64,000 nucleotides of DNA from Antrihabitans stalagmiti. GTDB taxonomy: Bacteria > Actinomycetota > Actinomycetes > Mycobacteriales > Mycobacteriaceae. Below the pieces are notes generated by a model, which did no database searches, was not told where the DNA came from, and saw only the letters and a program-made list of their open reading frames with translations. A program made the translations under genes and the position numbers. This document shows, one piece after another, positions 17,513 through 28,809 of this stretch (position 1 is the stretch's first letter; each line of letters begins with the position of its first letter). The DNA is taken from assembly GCF_016482825.1 (NCBI RefSeq), contig NZ_JAEMNV010000004.1, positions 523,655-587,654 on the forward strand, read 5' to 3'.

Positions 17513-18582
17513 TGCACTCCTTCGGTGAAGTTGTCGGGCATACGTGGCATCACGAGAGTGGTCAGATCGCCGTCGTCGCCCGAGCGGACGACGACGGGTT
17601 GGTCTCCTCGTGCGAGATCGAGCATGAGGTCCGGCCCAACGGTGGTCGCAATGGCCGGACGCAGCGTCGCGGGATCGAAGGAAACGTCGAAGCGAGGGCC
17701 CGTCACCGTCGCAGGTAAGTGTCTTGGTCCCTCGTGTGTAGCCGACACCATCGCGATGTCGCCGTCGAAAGTGCATCTCAGCGATGCGCCTCCCACCTCG
17801 TCGATCGCTGCGAGCATCGCCTCACGGGCGACGACAACCCGGGTCACTACAGGCGCGAGGCTCCCGATCATCGTCCGATAGTCGGGAAACGGTTCCCTGA
17901 TCGTCATGCAGCGGAATTGGGCACCGGCGCCGGCGACAAGCAAACCGCTGGACGTCGGCGTCAACGCCACGATGTCTAGCTGCCGCAGCGCAGGTGCCAG
18001 TGCCGCAAGGTCGCTGGACACGACGACTGTCGACCAATCCGAGCGTGCATCGTGGTGGAGCGCAAGACTTCGCGTGATCAGTCGGTACCTATCGGTCGCG
18101 GTGAGGGTCAGTGCGTTCGAACGAGTTTCGAGGAACATGCCGGTGAGTACTGCATGGTCGTTGCTGCATGCGGCCGCTGTACCTACCAGGTCGATGGCAC
18201 CTGCTAGCGCTGCTCCGGACAGAGTCACGGTGTTGAGAGATTGCAGTGACGCCTTGACTGAGGCGGCGACCTTCGCGGCGTTGTGCGCCCTCCGCTCTAG
18301 TTCACCCACGTGTTCGTCGAGTAGTCGGGCGGCTGCGTCGTCGTCGCTCGACAGAATCACGGCGACGGCATCGAGCGGAATATCGATCGCCCGCAATTGT
18401 CGAATCAGCACCGCTCGTTGGCATTGGGCCTCTTTGTAGTAGCGGTAGCCGGTGGCGTCGTCCACCGCCGCAGGAACAAGGAGACCGCAATCGCCGTAGA
18501 ACCTGATTGCGCTCGGGGTTAGCCCGCTGGCTCGAGCCAGGACGCCGATCGTGATCAGCGGGTCGTCGCGCGAATTGCTCAC
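17509..18582 (-). CDS. MerR-type regulator fused to a DNA sliding-clamp (DnaN)-like domain
   Basis: The protein has 357 residues. Residues about 9-75 are a MerR winged helix-turn-helix (TIGVLARASGLTPSAIRFYGDCGLL) and a dimer helix runs to about 115. From about 118 to the end the chain reads like domains II and III of the DNA polymerase III beta clamp: LTGMFLE (147-153), TATDRYRL (161-168), PFPDYR (231-236) and LVMPR (343-347). These line up in order with GMLFE, VATDGHRL, RFPDYR and VMPMR in E. coli DnaN. Domain I is absent, its place taken by the MerR head. GTG start. It is flanked by dhaKL upstream and a TPR-like gene downstream. Confidence 0.88.
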   Translation of the reverse strand: MSNSRDDPLITIGVLARASGLTPSAIRFYGDCGLLVPAAVDDATGYRYYKEAQCQRAVLIRQLRAIDIPLDAVAVILSSDDDAAARLLDEHVGELERRAHNAAKVAASVKASLQSLNTVTLSGAALAGAIDLVGTAAACSNDHAVLTGMFLETRSNALTLTATDRYRLITRSLALHHDARSDWSTVVVSSDLAALAPALRQLDIVALTPTSSGLLVAGAGAQFRCMTIREPFPDYRTMIGSLAPVVTRVVVAREAMLAAIDEVGGASLRCTFDGDIAMVSATHEGPRHLPATVTGPRFDVSFDPATLRPAIATTVGPDLMLDLARGDQPVVVRSGDDGDLTTLVMPRMPDNFTEGVQ

Positions 18583-18599
18583 GGGCCAATCATGAAGGT

Positions 18600-20336
18600 T
18601 CAGGTAAGTCGAAGGTCAAGTCGATCGACCGCTGCAGCGGCTTCGGCGAAGAACCACGAGATGACCAGCGCACCAGGATCGATAACCCCGCGCGCGGCGG
18701 CACCGACGTAGCTTGCCCTGCCACGTTTCGCGACGAGGTCGGTGGTTGATCGGGCCCCGCGCCCTGCTGCGTCGGCAGCAGCGGACAGTCCTGCTGCGAG
18801 ATCGCTCCCGTCTGCGACCGCATGCTCCAGCGCGTCGACTGCTGGTGCGATGGCATCGATCATGGTCTTGTCACCCGTTCTTGCATTGCCTAGCTCGGCG
18901 ATGGTGTCGAGGCCCTGTCGGGCGGCAGCAGCAATGGTGGCTACCGTCAGCCCTTTTTCGGCTGCTCGATAGAACTCACGAAACCAGATTCCGAACAGCG
19001 CACCGGACGTACCGCCTGCATGGCCGAGGTAGGCGTCGGAGATGGTTCGGAACGCCGTTGGCAGCGTGAACGTGTCCCGAACCCCGGAGATATCGACGTG
19101 ATCGAGTGCGGCGACCATGTTGGTGCCGAAGTCACCATCGCCGGCCTGTCGATCGAGGTCGGTGAGCTCGGGCTCGGCAGCGACAACCTTCTCGACGAAG
19201 TTGCCGAGCCAGCTGCCGACGGCTGCGCGGTCGAGGCAGTCGGGTTCGGTGCTCGCCTCCGAGTCACCGCGGTCGGCGGCGATCGGCGCACGAAACACGA
19301 CGTCGGAGGATGCGGGAACCTGCGCGGCCTCGGTTGACGGCGCATTGGGCCACCCCGGCGCCGCAGTCGGCGCGTCCCACAGTTGCACGATCTCCTCGTC
19401 GCAGCGTACGAGGGTTACGGATGCGCCTTCCATGTTCAACGCGGTGACGAAGCTGCCGACTATGGTCCGCCGCACGACGATCGACCTGGTGGCGAGGTAG
19501 TCGACGAGTTCGGCGAAAAGCAGCTGTAGCTGCAGCGGATGGGTGCCGCCGAGGCCGTTGACGATCACGAACACTTCTTCGTCCGCGTCAAGGCTCAGCG
19601 ACGCGATCACAGGATCGGCCAGACGACGAACGAGTTCGTTCGCCGGCAGTGCGGCGATGCGATCGACACCGCGTTCGCCATGGATGCCGATGCCTATTTC
19701 GATCTCGTGGTCGGCGAGATCGAACGACGGCGACGAGGCACCTGGCAGGGTGCACGCGCGCAATGCAACGGCCATCGTGCGAGCGTTGTCGGCGACGCGC
19801 TGGCCAAGCATGGTTACCGTGGCCAGGTCGTCACCGCGCTCTGCAGCTGCGCCGCATATCTTTTCGACCGCGATGACGGCTGCGGTCCCGCGTCGTCCAG
19901 GTCCCTCGTCGCTTTCGGTGGCGACGTCGTCGGCCACGAGTACCTGGCTGACGGTGACCCCCGATTCGGCCGCAAGGTTGCTGCCGATCCGGAAGTTGAG
20001 AACGTCGCCCGTGTAGTTCTTGACGATATGAACGACCCCGGCTCCTGCGTCGACGGCGCGAGTAGCTGCGGCGATCTGCAGTGCGTTCGGCGATGTGAAG
20101 ACCAATCCCGGGCAGGCGCCGGTCAGCATGCCCGCGCCGACAAACCCTGCATGTAGGGGCTCGTGGCCCGAACCGCCGCCAGAAAGCAGCGCGACCTGCC
20201 CAGGCGGCAACGGCTTTCCTCGGGTCAGGTAGCCCGGTTCGGAGTGCCAGACGAGGTCGTCGGCCGAGGTGAGTGCCCCGCGTAGAGCATCTGCGACGAA
20301 GGTCTTGGCCGAGTTGAGAAACTGTGGCTGCGGCAT
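18600..20336 (-). CDS. ATP-dependent dihydroxyacetone kinase, DhaK-DhaL fusion
   Basis: The 578-residue protein has DhaK in its N-terminal half, with SGGGSGHEP and AGFVG, and the GIHGE His region near residue 220. A short Ala-rich linker leads to DhaL (about 375-578) with DLDRQAGDGDFGTNM, the Mg-ATP aspartate cluster. It should phosphorylate dihydroxyacetone or a related short ketose or aldose directly with ATP; no PTS partner DhaM is present. ATG 20336 is preferred to GTG 20339. The MerR-clamp gene begins 17 bases after its stop, so regulator and kinase share a transcript. Confidence 0.88.
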   Translation of the reverse strand: MPQPQFLNSAKTFVADALRGALTSADDLVWHSEPGYLTRGKPLPPGQVALLSGGGSGHEPLHAGFVGAGMLTGACPGLVFTSPNALQIAAATRAVDAGAGVVHIVKNYTGDVLNFRIGSNLAAESGVTVSQVLVADDVATESDEGPGRRGTAAVIAVEKICGAAAERGDDLATVTMLGQRVADNARTMAVALRACTLPGASSPSFDLADHEIEIGIGIHGERGVDRIAALPANELVRRLADPVIASLSLDADEEVFVIVNGLGGTHPLQLQLLFAELVDYLATRSIVVRRTIVGSFVTALNMEGASVTLVRCDEEIVQLWDAPTAAPGWPNAPSTEAAQVPASSDVVFRAPIAADRGDSEASTEPDCLDRAAVGSWLGNFVEKVVAAEPELTDLDRQAGDGDFGTNMVAALDHVDISGVRDTFTLPTAFRTISDAYLGHAGGTSGALFGIWFREFYRAAEKGLTVATIAAAARQGLDTIAELGNARTGDKTMIDAIAPAVDALEHAVADGSDLAAGLSAAADAAGRGARSTTDLVAKRGRASYVGAAARGVIDPGALVISWFFAEAAAAVDRLDLRLT

Positions 20337-21392
<1,056 letters not shown>

Positions 21393-21406
21393 TCCAAAAG
21401 TTTCGA

Positions 21407-21443
21407 CACAGAACCCCCGACCGAATCGGTCGGGGGTTCTGTG
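21407..21443. terminator. Terminator after rpf
   Basis: A 17-bp perfect stem (CACAGAACCCCCGACCG at 21407-21423 with its complement at 21427-21443) has an AAT loop. It lies between rpf and the convergent gene ending at 21456. No T-tract follows. Confidence 0.85.
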
Positions 21444-21455
21444 CGTGAGTGCGGT

Positions 21456-21803
21456 CTAGCTGCCGTCTCGGTCGCGCACTTCGATCAATCCTTCGACGAC
21501 CGCGCGGTTGATGCTGGCCTGCAGTTGTGCACAGGAGTCCGGGCGTGGTGCGCCGTTGCCCTGTGCGGCCGCGTCACGGAAAACTGGGCATGTCCGTTCG
21601 GGTTCGGCGGTCCACTGCACGCTTGTGTGTTTGAAGCTGTTCTTGCGAACGAGCACGTTCGTTGCGCACGTCCGGCACTGCACGGGTTGCATGCCGGAGT
21701 CGAGATAGTTCTGCTTGTCGACGGCGGTCTGGGCGCGGACGGCATCGATCCTGCCGGGTTGGCCTGCGAAATCCGGTGCCTTTGCCCATGACGGCCCGCT
21801 CAT
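21456..21803 (-). CDS. Conserved hypothetical protein linked to kshA (Rv3527-like)
   Basis: The 115-residue cysteine-containing protein has a CRTC motif near residue 43 followed by two more Cys at about 72 and 90, a pattern suited to a small zinc or iron-sulfur site. It starts three bases after the kshA stop, so the two are co-transcribed. A short protein sits in the same place beside kshA in M. tuberculosis (Rv3527). Its function is unknown; a helper of the KshA system is a reasonable guess (inference). Confidence 0.75.
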   Translation of the reverse strand: MSGPSWAKAPDFAGQPGRIDAVRAQTAVDKQNYLDSGMQPVQCRTCATNVLVRKNSFKHTSVQWTAEPERTCPVFRDAAAQGNGAPRPDSCAQLQASINRAVVEGLIEVRDRDGS

Positions 21804-21806
21804 CGG

Positions 21807-22976
21807 CTACACGCCCGCGGGATGTTCGGCGACAGTCGGCTGATTTTCCGCTGCAGCTTCTGCTTCCTTCTTTCGGCGCAGATTTTCCTGCACCTCCGCC
21901 TCCCACGCTTCGTTCGCCTTCGTGGTGTCGACCTCGAACTCGAATCGCTGCGTCATCTTCTCGGTGACGTCGGCGATATCGACGTAGAACTGGTCGTACC
22001 AGCGTCGCAGCTGATAAACGGGTCCGTCGTCCTCGCAGAGCAGCGGGTTGTCGATCTTCGACTTGTTCTTCCAGATCTCGACATCTTGAAGAAAGCCGAC
22101 GCTGATGCCTTCGGTGAACTTCTCGGCGAGCCTTTGTGACGTCTTGTCGTCGATGCCCGCGGGCTTCTTCACACTGACACCCCACTGCAGGACGAAAGAA
22201 TCCTGCGTCACGGGGTAGTGGCAGTTGATCAGCACCGATTCCACTTCGTAGCCGCCGTAGATGTTGATCAACGGATTGACCATGTACGACGGGCCGAAGT
22301 AGGAGGCTTCCGACTTGAGCAGGGTGTCGCCACCGTACTGCGACGCCATCCCGATGTCGGGCCTGCCTTTGGTATTCAGGTACTGCGTAGCGACCTGGCC
22401 TTCGAAGACGTTTTTGAAGTACGTCGGGAACGCGTAGTGAATGTAGAAGAAGTGCGCCATGTCGACGACGTTGTCGATGATCTCCCTGCAGTTGGCACCC
22501 TCGATGAGCATCGAGTTCCAGGTCCAGTCGGTCCACTCGTCGCTGTACGCGCCTTCGATGCGTGGGATCGTGACGTCGTCGGGTGGGGGATTGCCTTCGT
22601 GGTCGTGCCAGACGAACAACTGTCCGTTCTGTTCGAGAGTCGTCCACGCGCGCGTGCGAGCCAGCGGCGGTACTCGGCGGGCATAGGGAATCGACGTACA
22701 TTTTCCGCTCGCGCCCCAGCGCCAGTCGTGGAACGGGCAGGCGATGTCGTCGCCTTTCACTTCACCCTGGGTGAGATCGCCGCCCATGTGACGGCAGTAC
22801 GCGTCGAGGACTCGCAGTACGCCCGCGCTGTCGGCCCAAATCACCAACTTGGTTCCGAACGCTTGGATCGCGTGTGGCTTGCCGTCCCTGAAGGGTTCCG
22901 TGAGTCCGAGGCAGTGCCAGCCTCGTGCGTACCGGGTCGGCGTAGTGCCGACATCGATCTCCCGAATCTTCGCCAT
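21807..22976 (-). CDS. kshA: KshA, oxygenase of 3-ketosteroid 9alpha-hydroxylase
   Basis: The 389-residue Rieske oxygenase has its [2Fe-2S] ligands at Cys61, His63, Cys80 and His83 (CRH and CPFH), and mononuclear iron ligands include His175 and His180 in DMAHFFYIH. It hydroxylates C9 of ADD/AD-type steroids; with KstD action this opens ring B. The reductase KshB is not in the window. The ATG at 22976 is preceded by GGGAGCGG. A perfect KstR-type operator lies 30 bases upstream, and hsaA is divergent. Confidence 0.95.
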   Translation of the reverse strand: MAKIREIDVGTTPTRYARGWHCLGLTEPFRDGKPHAIQAFGTKLVIWADSAGVLRVLDAYCRHMGGDLTQGEVKGDDIACPFHDWRWGASGKCTSIPYARRVPPLARTRAWTTLEQNGQLFVWHDHEGNPPPDDVTIPRIEGAYSDEWTDWTWNSMLIEGANCREIIDNVVDMAHFFYIHYAFPTYFKNVFEGQVATQYLNTKGRPDIGMASQYGGDTLLKSEASYFGPSYMVNPLINIYGGYEVESVLINCHYPVTQDSFVLQWGVSVKKPAGIDDKTSQRLAEKFTEGISVGFLQDVEIWKNKSKIDNPLLCEDDGPVYQLRRWYDQFYVDIADVTEKMTQRFEFEVDTTKANEAWEAEVQENLRRKKEAEAAAENQPTVAEHPAGV

Positions 22977-23005
22977 AGTGTCCTGTCCGCTCCCTTGGCT
23001 TGTAC

Positions 23006-23019
23006 TAGAACACGTTATA
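23006..23019. promoter_or_regulatory. KstR-type operator, kshA side
   Basis: TAGAACACGTTATA is identical to the 14-mer upstream of kstD and matches every fixed base of the KstR consensus. It lies between kshA and hsaA, nearer kshA. Confidence 0.9.
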
Positions 23020-23110
23020 GAACTTGTGTCAGAAACGCTAGATTTTCGCCGGTTCCGCCACGCCTGCTGTGTTGTCTGACCTGCTAGCAAGGCCGCATCT
23101 CGACATAAAC

Positions 23111-23124
23111 GGTAACGTGTTCTA
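23111..23124. promoter_or_regulatory. KstR-type operator, hsaA side
   Basis: GGTAACGTGTTCTA matches the KstR consensus except for G at the first position. It lies 45 bases before the hsaA start, so each divergent operon has its own site, 92 bp apart. Confidence 0.8.
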
Positions 23125-23168
23125 GTCTCAGGAGCAGTGAAACACGGCACCGAAAAAGGAGCGTCGGA

Positions 23169-24344
23169 GTGAGTGACCACGACAACCATGAGGTCGTAGC
23201 AAGGGTCGAAGCGCTGCTACCGACATTGCGTGAACGCGCGCAGGACGCCGAAGATCTACGGCGCATTCCGGACGAATCGATCAAGCAGCTACAGGAGACC
23301 GGGTTCTTCCGCCTGCTACAGCCTTCCCAGTGGGGCGGCTACGAGGCCGACCCGACCCTGTTCTACGACGTGGTTCGGCGGATCGCGAGTGCCTGCGGGT
23401 CGACGGGATGGGTGTCCTCGATCATCGGTGTGCACAACTGGCATCTCGCGCTGTTCCCCCAAGAGGCGCAGGAAGACGTGTGGGGCAAGGACTCCGACGT
23501 CCGCATCTCCTCGTCCTACGCGCCGATGGGTGCTGGGGAGGTCGTCGACGGCGGCTACAAGGTCAACGGCGCCTGGGCTTGGTCGTCGGGTTGTGATCAT
23601 GCGGATTGGGCTGTGCTCGGCGGTCCGGTGATCAAGGACGGTCGCCCGGTCGACTTCGTCAGCTTCCTGATTCCGCGCGAGGACTACCGCATCGACGACG
23701 TCTGGAATGTTGTCGGTCTACGCGGCACCGGCAGCAACACCGTCATCGTCAAAGATGCCTTCGTTCCTCGTCATCACACCCTCAGCTTCCGCGCGATGAG
23801 CAACCTCACGGCGCCAGGCCTCGAACGCAACACCGCTCCGGTCTACAAGATGCCATGGGGCACAATCCATCCCACGACGATTTCCGCTCCGATCGTCGGT
23901 ATGGCATACGGCGCCTACGACGCTCACGTCGAGCATCAGGGCAAACGGGTCCGCGCCGCATTCGTAGGCGAGAAGGCCAAGGACGACCCGTTCGCCAAGG
24001 TCCGCATCGCCGAGGCATCCAGCGACATCGACGCCGCGTGGCGCCAGTTGTCGGGCAACGTCGCCGACGAGTACGCACTGCTGACCGCGGGCAAAGAGGT
24101 GCCGTTCGAAATGCGTCTGCGTGCTCGACGTGATCAGGTGCGCGCAACGGGCCGGGCAATCTCGTCCATCGACAAGCTCTTCGAAAGTTCGGGAGCAACC
24201 GCTCTGTCGAACGGCACACCACTGCAACGGTTCTGGCGTGACGCCCATGCCGGACGTGTTCACGCGGCAAACGACCCGGAACGCGCATACATGATATTCG
24301 GTGCCGGCGAGTTCGGTCTGCCGATCTCGGACACGATGGTCTAG
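23169..24344 (+). CDS. hsaA: HsaA, oxygenase of 3-HSA 4-hydroxylase
   Basis: The 391-residue flavin-dependent monooxygenase has the acyl-CoA dehydrogenase fold (group D). It hydroxylates 3-HSA to the catechol 3,4-DHSA with reduced flavin from HsaB. Visible marks include GWVSSIIGVHNWHLALFP near residue 80 and the FAGAGEFGLP-like C-terminus. GTG start with AAGGAG eight bases upstream. It is the first gene of hsaA-hsaD-hsaC-hsaB. Confidence 0.94.
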   Translation: MSDHDNHEVVARVEALLPTLRERAQDAEDLRRIPDESIKQLQETGFFRLLQPSQWGGYEADPTLFYDVVRRIASACGSTGWVSSIIGVHNWHLALFPQEAQEDVWGKDSDVRISSSYAPMGAGEVVDGGYKVNGAWAWSSGCDHADWAVLGGPVIKDGRPVDFVSFLIPREDYRIDDVWNVVGLRGTGSNTVIVKDAFVPRHHTLSFRAMSNLTAPGLERNTAPVYKMPWGTIHPTTISAPIVGMAYGAYDAHVEHQGKRVRAAFVGEKAKDDPFAKVRIAEASSDIDAAWRQLSGNVADEYALLTAGKEVPFEMRLRARRDQVRATGRAISSIDKLFESSGATALSNGTPLQRFWRDAHAGRVHAANDPERAYMIFGAGEFGLPISDTMV

Positions 24345-26137
<1,793 letters not shown>

Positions 26138-26144
26138 TCGAACG

Positions 26145-26711
26145 GTGGCCGTGAATCCCGGTGTGCTCGATCCCCGTACCTTTCGTACGGTATTGGGCCA
26201 GTTCTGCACCGGCGTCACCATCATCACGACGATGGACGCCGAGGGGCCTGTCGGATTCGCCTGCCAGTCGTTTGCCGCACTGTCCCTCGATCCGCCGCTC
26301 GTGCTCTTCTGCCCGACCAAGGTGTCGCGGTCGTGGTCGGCGATCGAGCAGTCCGGAAAGTTCTGCGTGAACGTCCTCGCCGAGGATCAACAGGCGACCT
26401 GTGCCCGGTTCGGCTCCCGCGAGCCGGACAAATTTGCCGGCATCGGCTGGCAACCGTCGCCCTTGGGGTCGCCGATCCTCGACGGCGCCCTCGCCCACAT
26501 CGACTGCACGGTCGAGCAGGTACACGATGGCGGCGACCACTTCGTCGTCTTCGGTCGTGTTTCGTCGCTCAGTGAACTCAAAGACGAACGGCCGCTGCTG
26601 TTCTACCGAGGTCAGTACACCGCAATCGAGCCGGACAAGACGGTTCCCGCGCCTTGGCGCGACGACCTCGAAGCCTTCCTCACGACAACATCGCTCGATA
26701 CTTGGCTGTAG
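26145..26711 (+). CDS. hsaB: HsaB, flavin reductase partner of HsaA
   Basis: The 188-residue protein belongs to the flavin reductase-like (HpaC) family, with FCTGVTIIT, GFACQSFAALS and PTKVSRSW typical of this fold. It uses NADH to supply reduced flavin to HsaA. GTG at 26145 gives an N-terminus of family length; an in-frame GTG at 26130 overlaps hsaC and is the alternative. The stop touches the first copy of an intergenic hairpin repeat. Confidence 0.92.
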   Translation: MAVNPGVLDPRTFRTVLGQFCTGVTIITTMDAEGPVGFACQSFAALSLDPPLVLFCPTKVSRSWSAIEQSGKFCVNVLAEDQQATCARFGSREPDKFAGIGWQPSPLGSPILDGALAHIDCTVEQVHDGGDHFVVFGRVSSLSELKDERPLLFYRGQYTAIEPDKTVPAPWRDDLEAFLTTTSLDTWL

Positions 26712-26781
26712 GGCCTTCGGCCTCGTGAGTCCTTTTGGTGGTCGGGCCCTCCGGAAAGACTCACGAGGCGCGTAGCGCCCC
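26711..26781. repeat. Dispersed intergenic hairpin repeat, copy 1
   Basis: A 10-bp stem (CTCGTGAGTC 26722-26731 and GACTCACGAG 26758-26767) surrounds a GC-rich centre, with imperfect GC arms outside. Copy 2 at 27677 is nearly its exact reverse complement, and copy 3 is at 37906. It follows hsaB and could terminate it. Confidence 0.85.
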
Positions 26782-26799
26782 GCACGGTAGGTTGCAAGC

Positions 26800-27678
26800 A
26801 TGGATGCTGCGACAGTCGGGCGATACGCCAAACCACTGGACACCGTACACACGCTGTCGTACTTCTCGCCCCTTGTGGCGGAAAGCCTCGTAGACGCAGG
26901 CCTCGAAGCAGGCCGAATGTGCTACTTCGCCAGTCGGTCGGCTGCGATGGGTCAGGTCAGTGCGCCCGTTGTCGCCGCGACGTTCTACAACTTCAATCCC
27001 GTATTGATCGCCGAGTCGATTCCGCGAGCCTGGGAACTCTGTACGCCCGAGGAGATCGTGGCCGCCCGCGTCCGCGGTGTCGATGCGGCCATGCGTGCTG
27101 TCCTCGGTGACCGACTTGTCGAATCGTCGAACGTCGCCGAGGCCGCGGATCTTGCAGCCACAGCGGCACTTTCGGCGGCGCCGGACGGGCGTCCCCTTTT
27201 CGCCGCGCACGCTGGGCTGACTTTGCCCGATGAACCGCATTTGCGCCTGTGGCACGCGTTGACGCTGCTGCGTGAATACCGCGGCGACGGACATACCGGT
27301 GCTTTGATGACGGTCGGACTGTCGGGGCTCGAGGCGCTGATTACGCACACAGCGACCGAGCGCGGCTTCGTCGCCGACATGGCCATGGCCCTACGAGGGT
27401 GGTCGCAAGAGCAGTGGGACGGCGCTGCTGCAGGCTTGCGTGATCGGGACCTGCTCGACGGCGCCGGCGTACTGACCGAACTGGGCACCGAGGTGCGACA
27501 AGCCGTCGAGGAGCTGACAGACGATCTGGCGCTGGCACCGTGGGAAGCGTTGGGAGACGACGGATTCGAGCGTCTGGGGTCGATCTGCCACGAGTTGCAC
27601 ACAACGATCATGGCGTCGGGGGTCTTCCCACGCAGTGCGTTCGGAGCATCGTGGGCGAACGAGGTCTGGCCGGACTAG
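26800..27678 (+). CDS. SCO6745-family helical protein
   Basis: This 292-residue, Ala/Leu-rich helical protein resembles the actinobacterial SCO6745 family (winged-helix-like, often named SalK). Landmarks are YFSPLVAESL near residue 24, ASRSAAMG and a C-terminal HELHTTIMASGVFPRSAFG. No enzymatic motif is evident. It sits where M. tuberculosis has nat, but lacks the Cys-His-Asp pattern of an arylamine N-acetyltransferase. Two copies of a repeat flank it in inverted orientation. Its link to sterols is positional only. Confidence 0.7.
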   Translation: MDAATVGRYAKPLDTVHTLSYFSPLVAESLVDAGLEAGRMCYFASRSAAMGQVSAPVVAATFYNFNPVLIAESIPRAWELCTPEEIVAARVRGVDAAMRAVLGDRLVESSNVAEAADLAATAALSAAPDGRPLFAAHAGLTLPDEPHLRLWHALTLLREYRGDGHTGALMTVGLSGLEALITHTATERGFVADMAMALRGWSQEQWDGAAAGLRDRDLLDGAGVLTELGTEVRQAVEELTDDLALAPWEALGDDGFERLGSICHELHTTIMASGVFPRSAFGASWANEVWPD

Positions 27679-27746
27679 GGCGCTGCGCGCCTCGTGAGTC
27701 TTTTCGGAGGGCCCGACCACCAAAAGGACTCACGAGCCGAAGGCCC
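27677..27746. repeat. Dispersed intergenic hairpin repeat, copy 2 (inverted)
   Basis: CTCGTGAGTC (27691-27700) and GACTCACGAG (27727-27736) form the stem. The element is almost the reverse complement of copy 1. It lies between converging genes and supplies the stop codon and final residues of the minus-strand acyl-CoA dehydrogenase. Confidence 0.85.
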
Positions 27747-28809
27747 AATTTGCAGCGAATCGCTCGACATACTCGTCGGGCTGACCGAACAGTTGCGAAC
27801 TGCCATGCGCGCGTTTGAAATACAGCTGCGCGTCGTGCTCCCACGTGATCGCGATACCGCCGTGCAGCTGAATTGCTTCGGCTGCAACGTGGCTGAACGC
27901 CTCCGAGCAGTACACCTTGGCGACCGCGCAGTCGGCGGGATCCAGCGAAGCCGAAGCGGCGTCGGCCGCCGACCTCGCGGTCTCGACGAGCGCGTACATG
28001 TCTGCCATTCGATGCTTCAGTGCCTGGAAACTGCCGATCGGTCTGCCGAATTGCACGCGTGACCTGGTGTAGTCGACGGTGAGTTCGAGGCAACGTTGGG
28101 CGGCGCCGACCTGCTCGGCAGCAAGTGCCGCACACGCGATGTGTCGAACCCGCGCCAGTGTCTGTTCGGCGTCTACGGTTGCGATGGGTCTGGCATCGAC
28201 CTCGGAGAACTCCACGACCGTAAGCGGTCGCGTCGGGTCCATGCCGGGTGAGGTACGTCGGACGACGCCGTCCTGTCCCGGATCGACCTCGAACAGCGAT
28301 ACGCCCTGCGACGCGCGTGCGGCGACGATCAAGACGTCGGCGCCTTTGCCGTCCAGCACGTAATGTGCTGTGCCACTGAGGGTGCCGTTGCCAGCGACAC
28401 GCGGACCCGGCGTCGACCAACCGGATGCGTCTGCCCAGCAGAAGGCGGCGATCGTGGTGCCGTCGGCAATCCCGGGTAGCAGTCGTGCGCACGCGTCGGG
28501 GTCGTTCGACTCCAGCAAAACGTGCGCTGCGAGCACGGCTGATCCGAGCATCGGCGAGGGCACGAGCGCTCGTCCGAGTTCGGTGAGCACGAGGTTCGCT
28601 TCGACGAGGCCTGCTCCGATTCCGCCGTACTCCTCCGGTATCGCCAGTGCCGCGACTCCGACCTGGTCACACAACAACGCCCATAGCTTCTCGTCGTAGC
28701 CGCGTTCGCTCGAGGCGGCCGCTCGCACCGCTGTCGGACCTGCATGTTTCGCGAAGACCGCGCGGACGGTCGCGGCAAGCGTTAGCTGTTCGTCGGTCGG
28801 CGGGCTCAT
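27730..28809 (-). CDS. fadE33: Acyl-CoA dehydrogenase subunit FadE33
   Basis: The 359-residue acyl-CoA dehydrogenase-fold protein carries QFGRPIGSFQALKHRMADM and the C-terminal QLHGGIAITWEHD typical of the family. By order (fadE33, fadE32, fadE31, then fadD3) it matches Rv3564. FadE32/FadE33 are known as the IpdE1/IpdE2 heteromeric dehydrogenase acting on a HIP-derived acyl-CoA. The ATG at 28809 overlaps the fadE32 stop. Its last codons lie inside repeat copy 2. Confidence 0.87.
   Translation of the reverse strand: MSPPTDEQLTLAATVRAVFAKHAGPTAVRAAASSERGYDEKLWALLCDQVGVAALAIPEEYGGIGAGLVEANLVLTELGRALVPSPMLGSAVLAAHVLLESNDPDACARLLPGIADGTTIAAFCWADASGWSTPGPRVAGNGTLSGTAHYVLDGKGADVLIVAARASQGVSLFEVDPGQDGVVRRTSPGMDPTRPLTVVEFSEVDARPIATVDAEQTLARVRHIACAALAAEQVGAAQRCLELTVDYTRSRVQFGRPIGSFQALKHRMADMYALVETARSAADAASASLDPADCAVAKVYCSEAFSHVAAEAIQLHGGIAITWEHDAQLYFKRAHGSSQLFGQPDEYVERFAANWAFGS

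Noticed and set aside
18600-20336. PTS-dependent dihydroxyacetone kinase system
   Set aside because: DhaK and DhaL are fused in one ATP-type polypeptide and no DhaM-like gene is present.
26800-27678. Arylamine N-acetyltransferase (nat), expected near hsaB
   Set aside because: No Cys-His-Asp triad motif and the overall pattern fits the SCO6745 family instead.
26711-27746. Composite transposon or insertion sequence around the SCO6745-family gene
   Set aside because: No transposase, no target-site duplication evident, and a third copy of the repeat lies alone at 37906 as a terminator-like hairpin. The repeats are better explained as dispersed intergenic elements.
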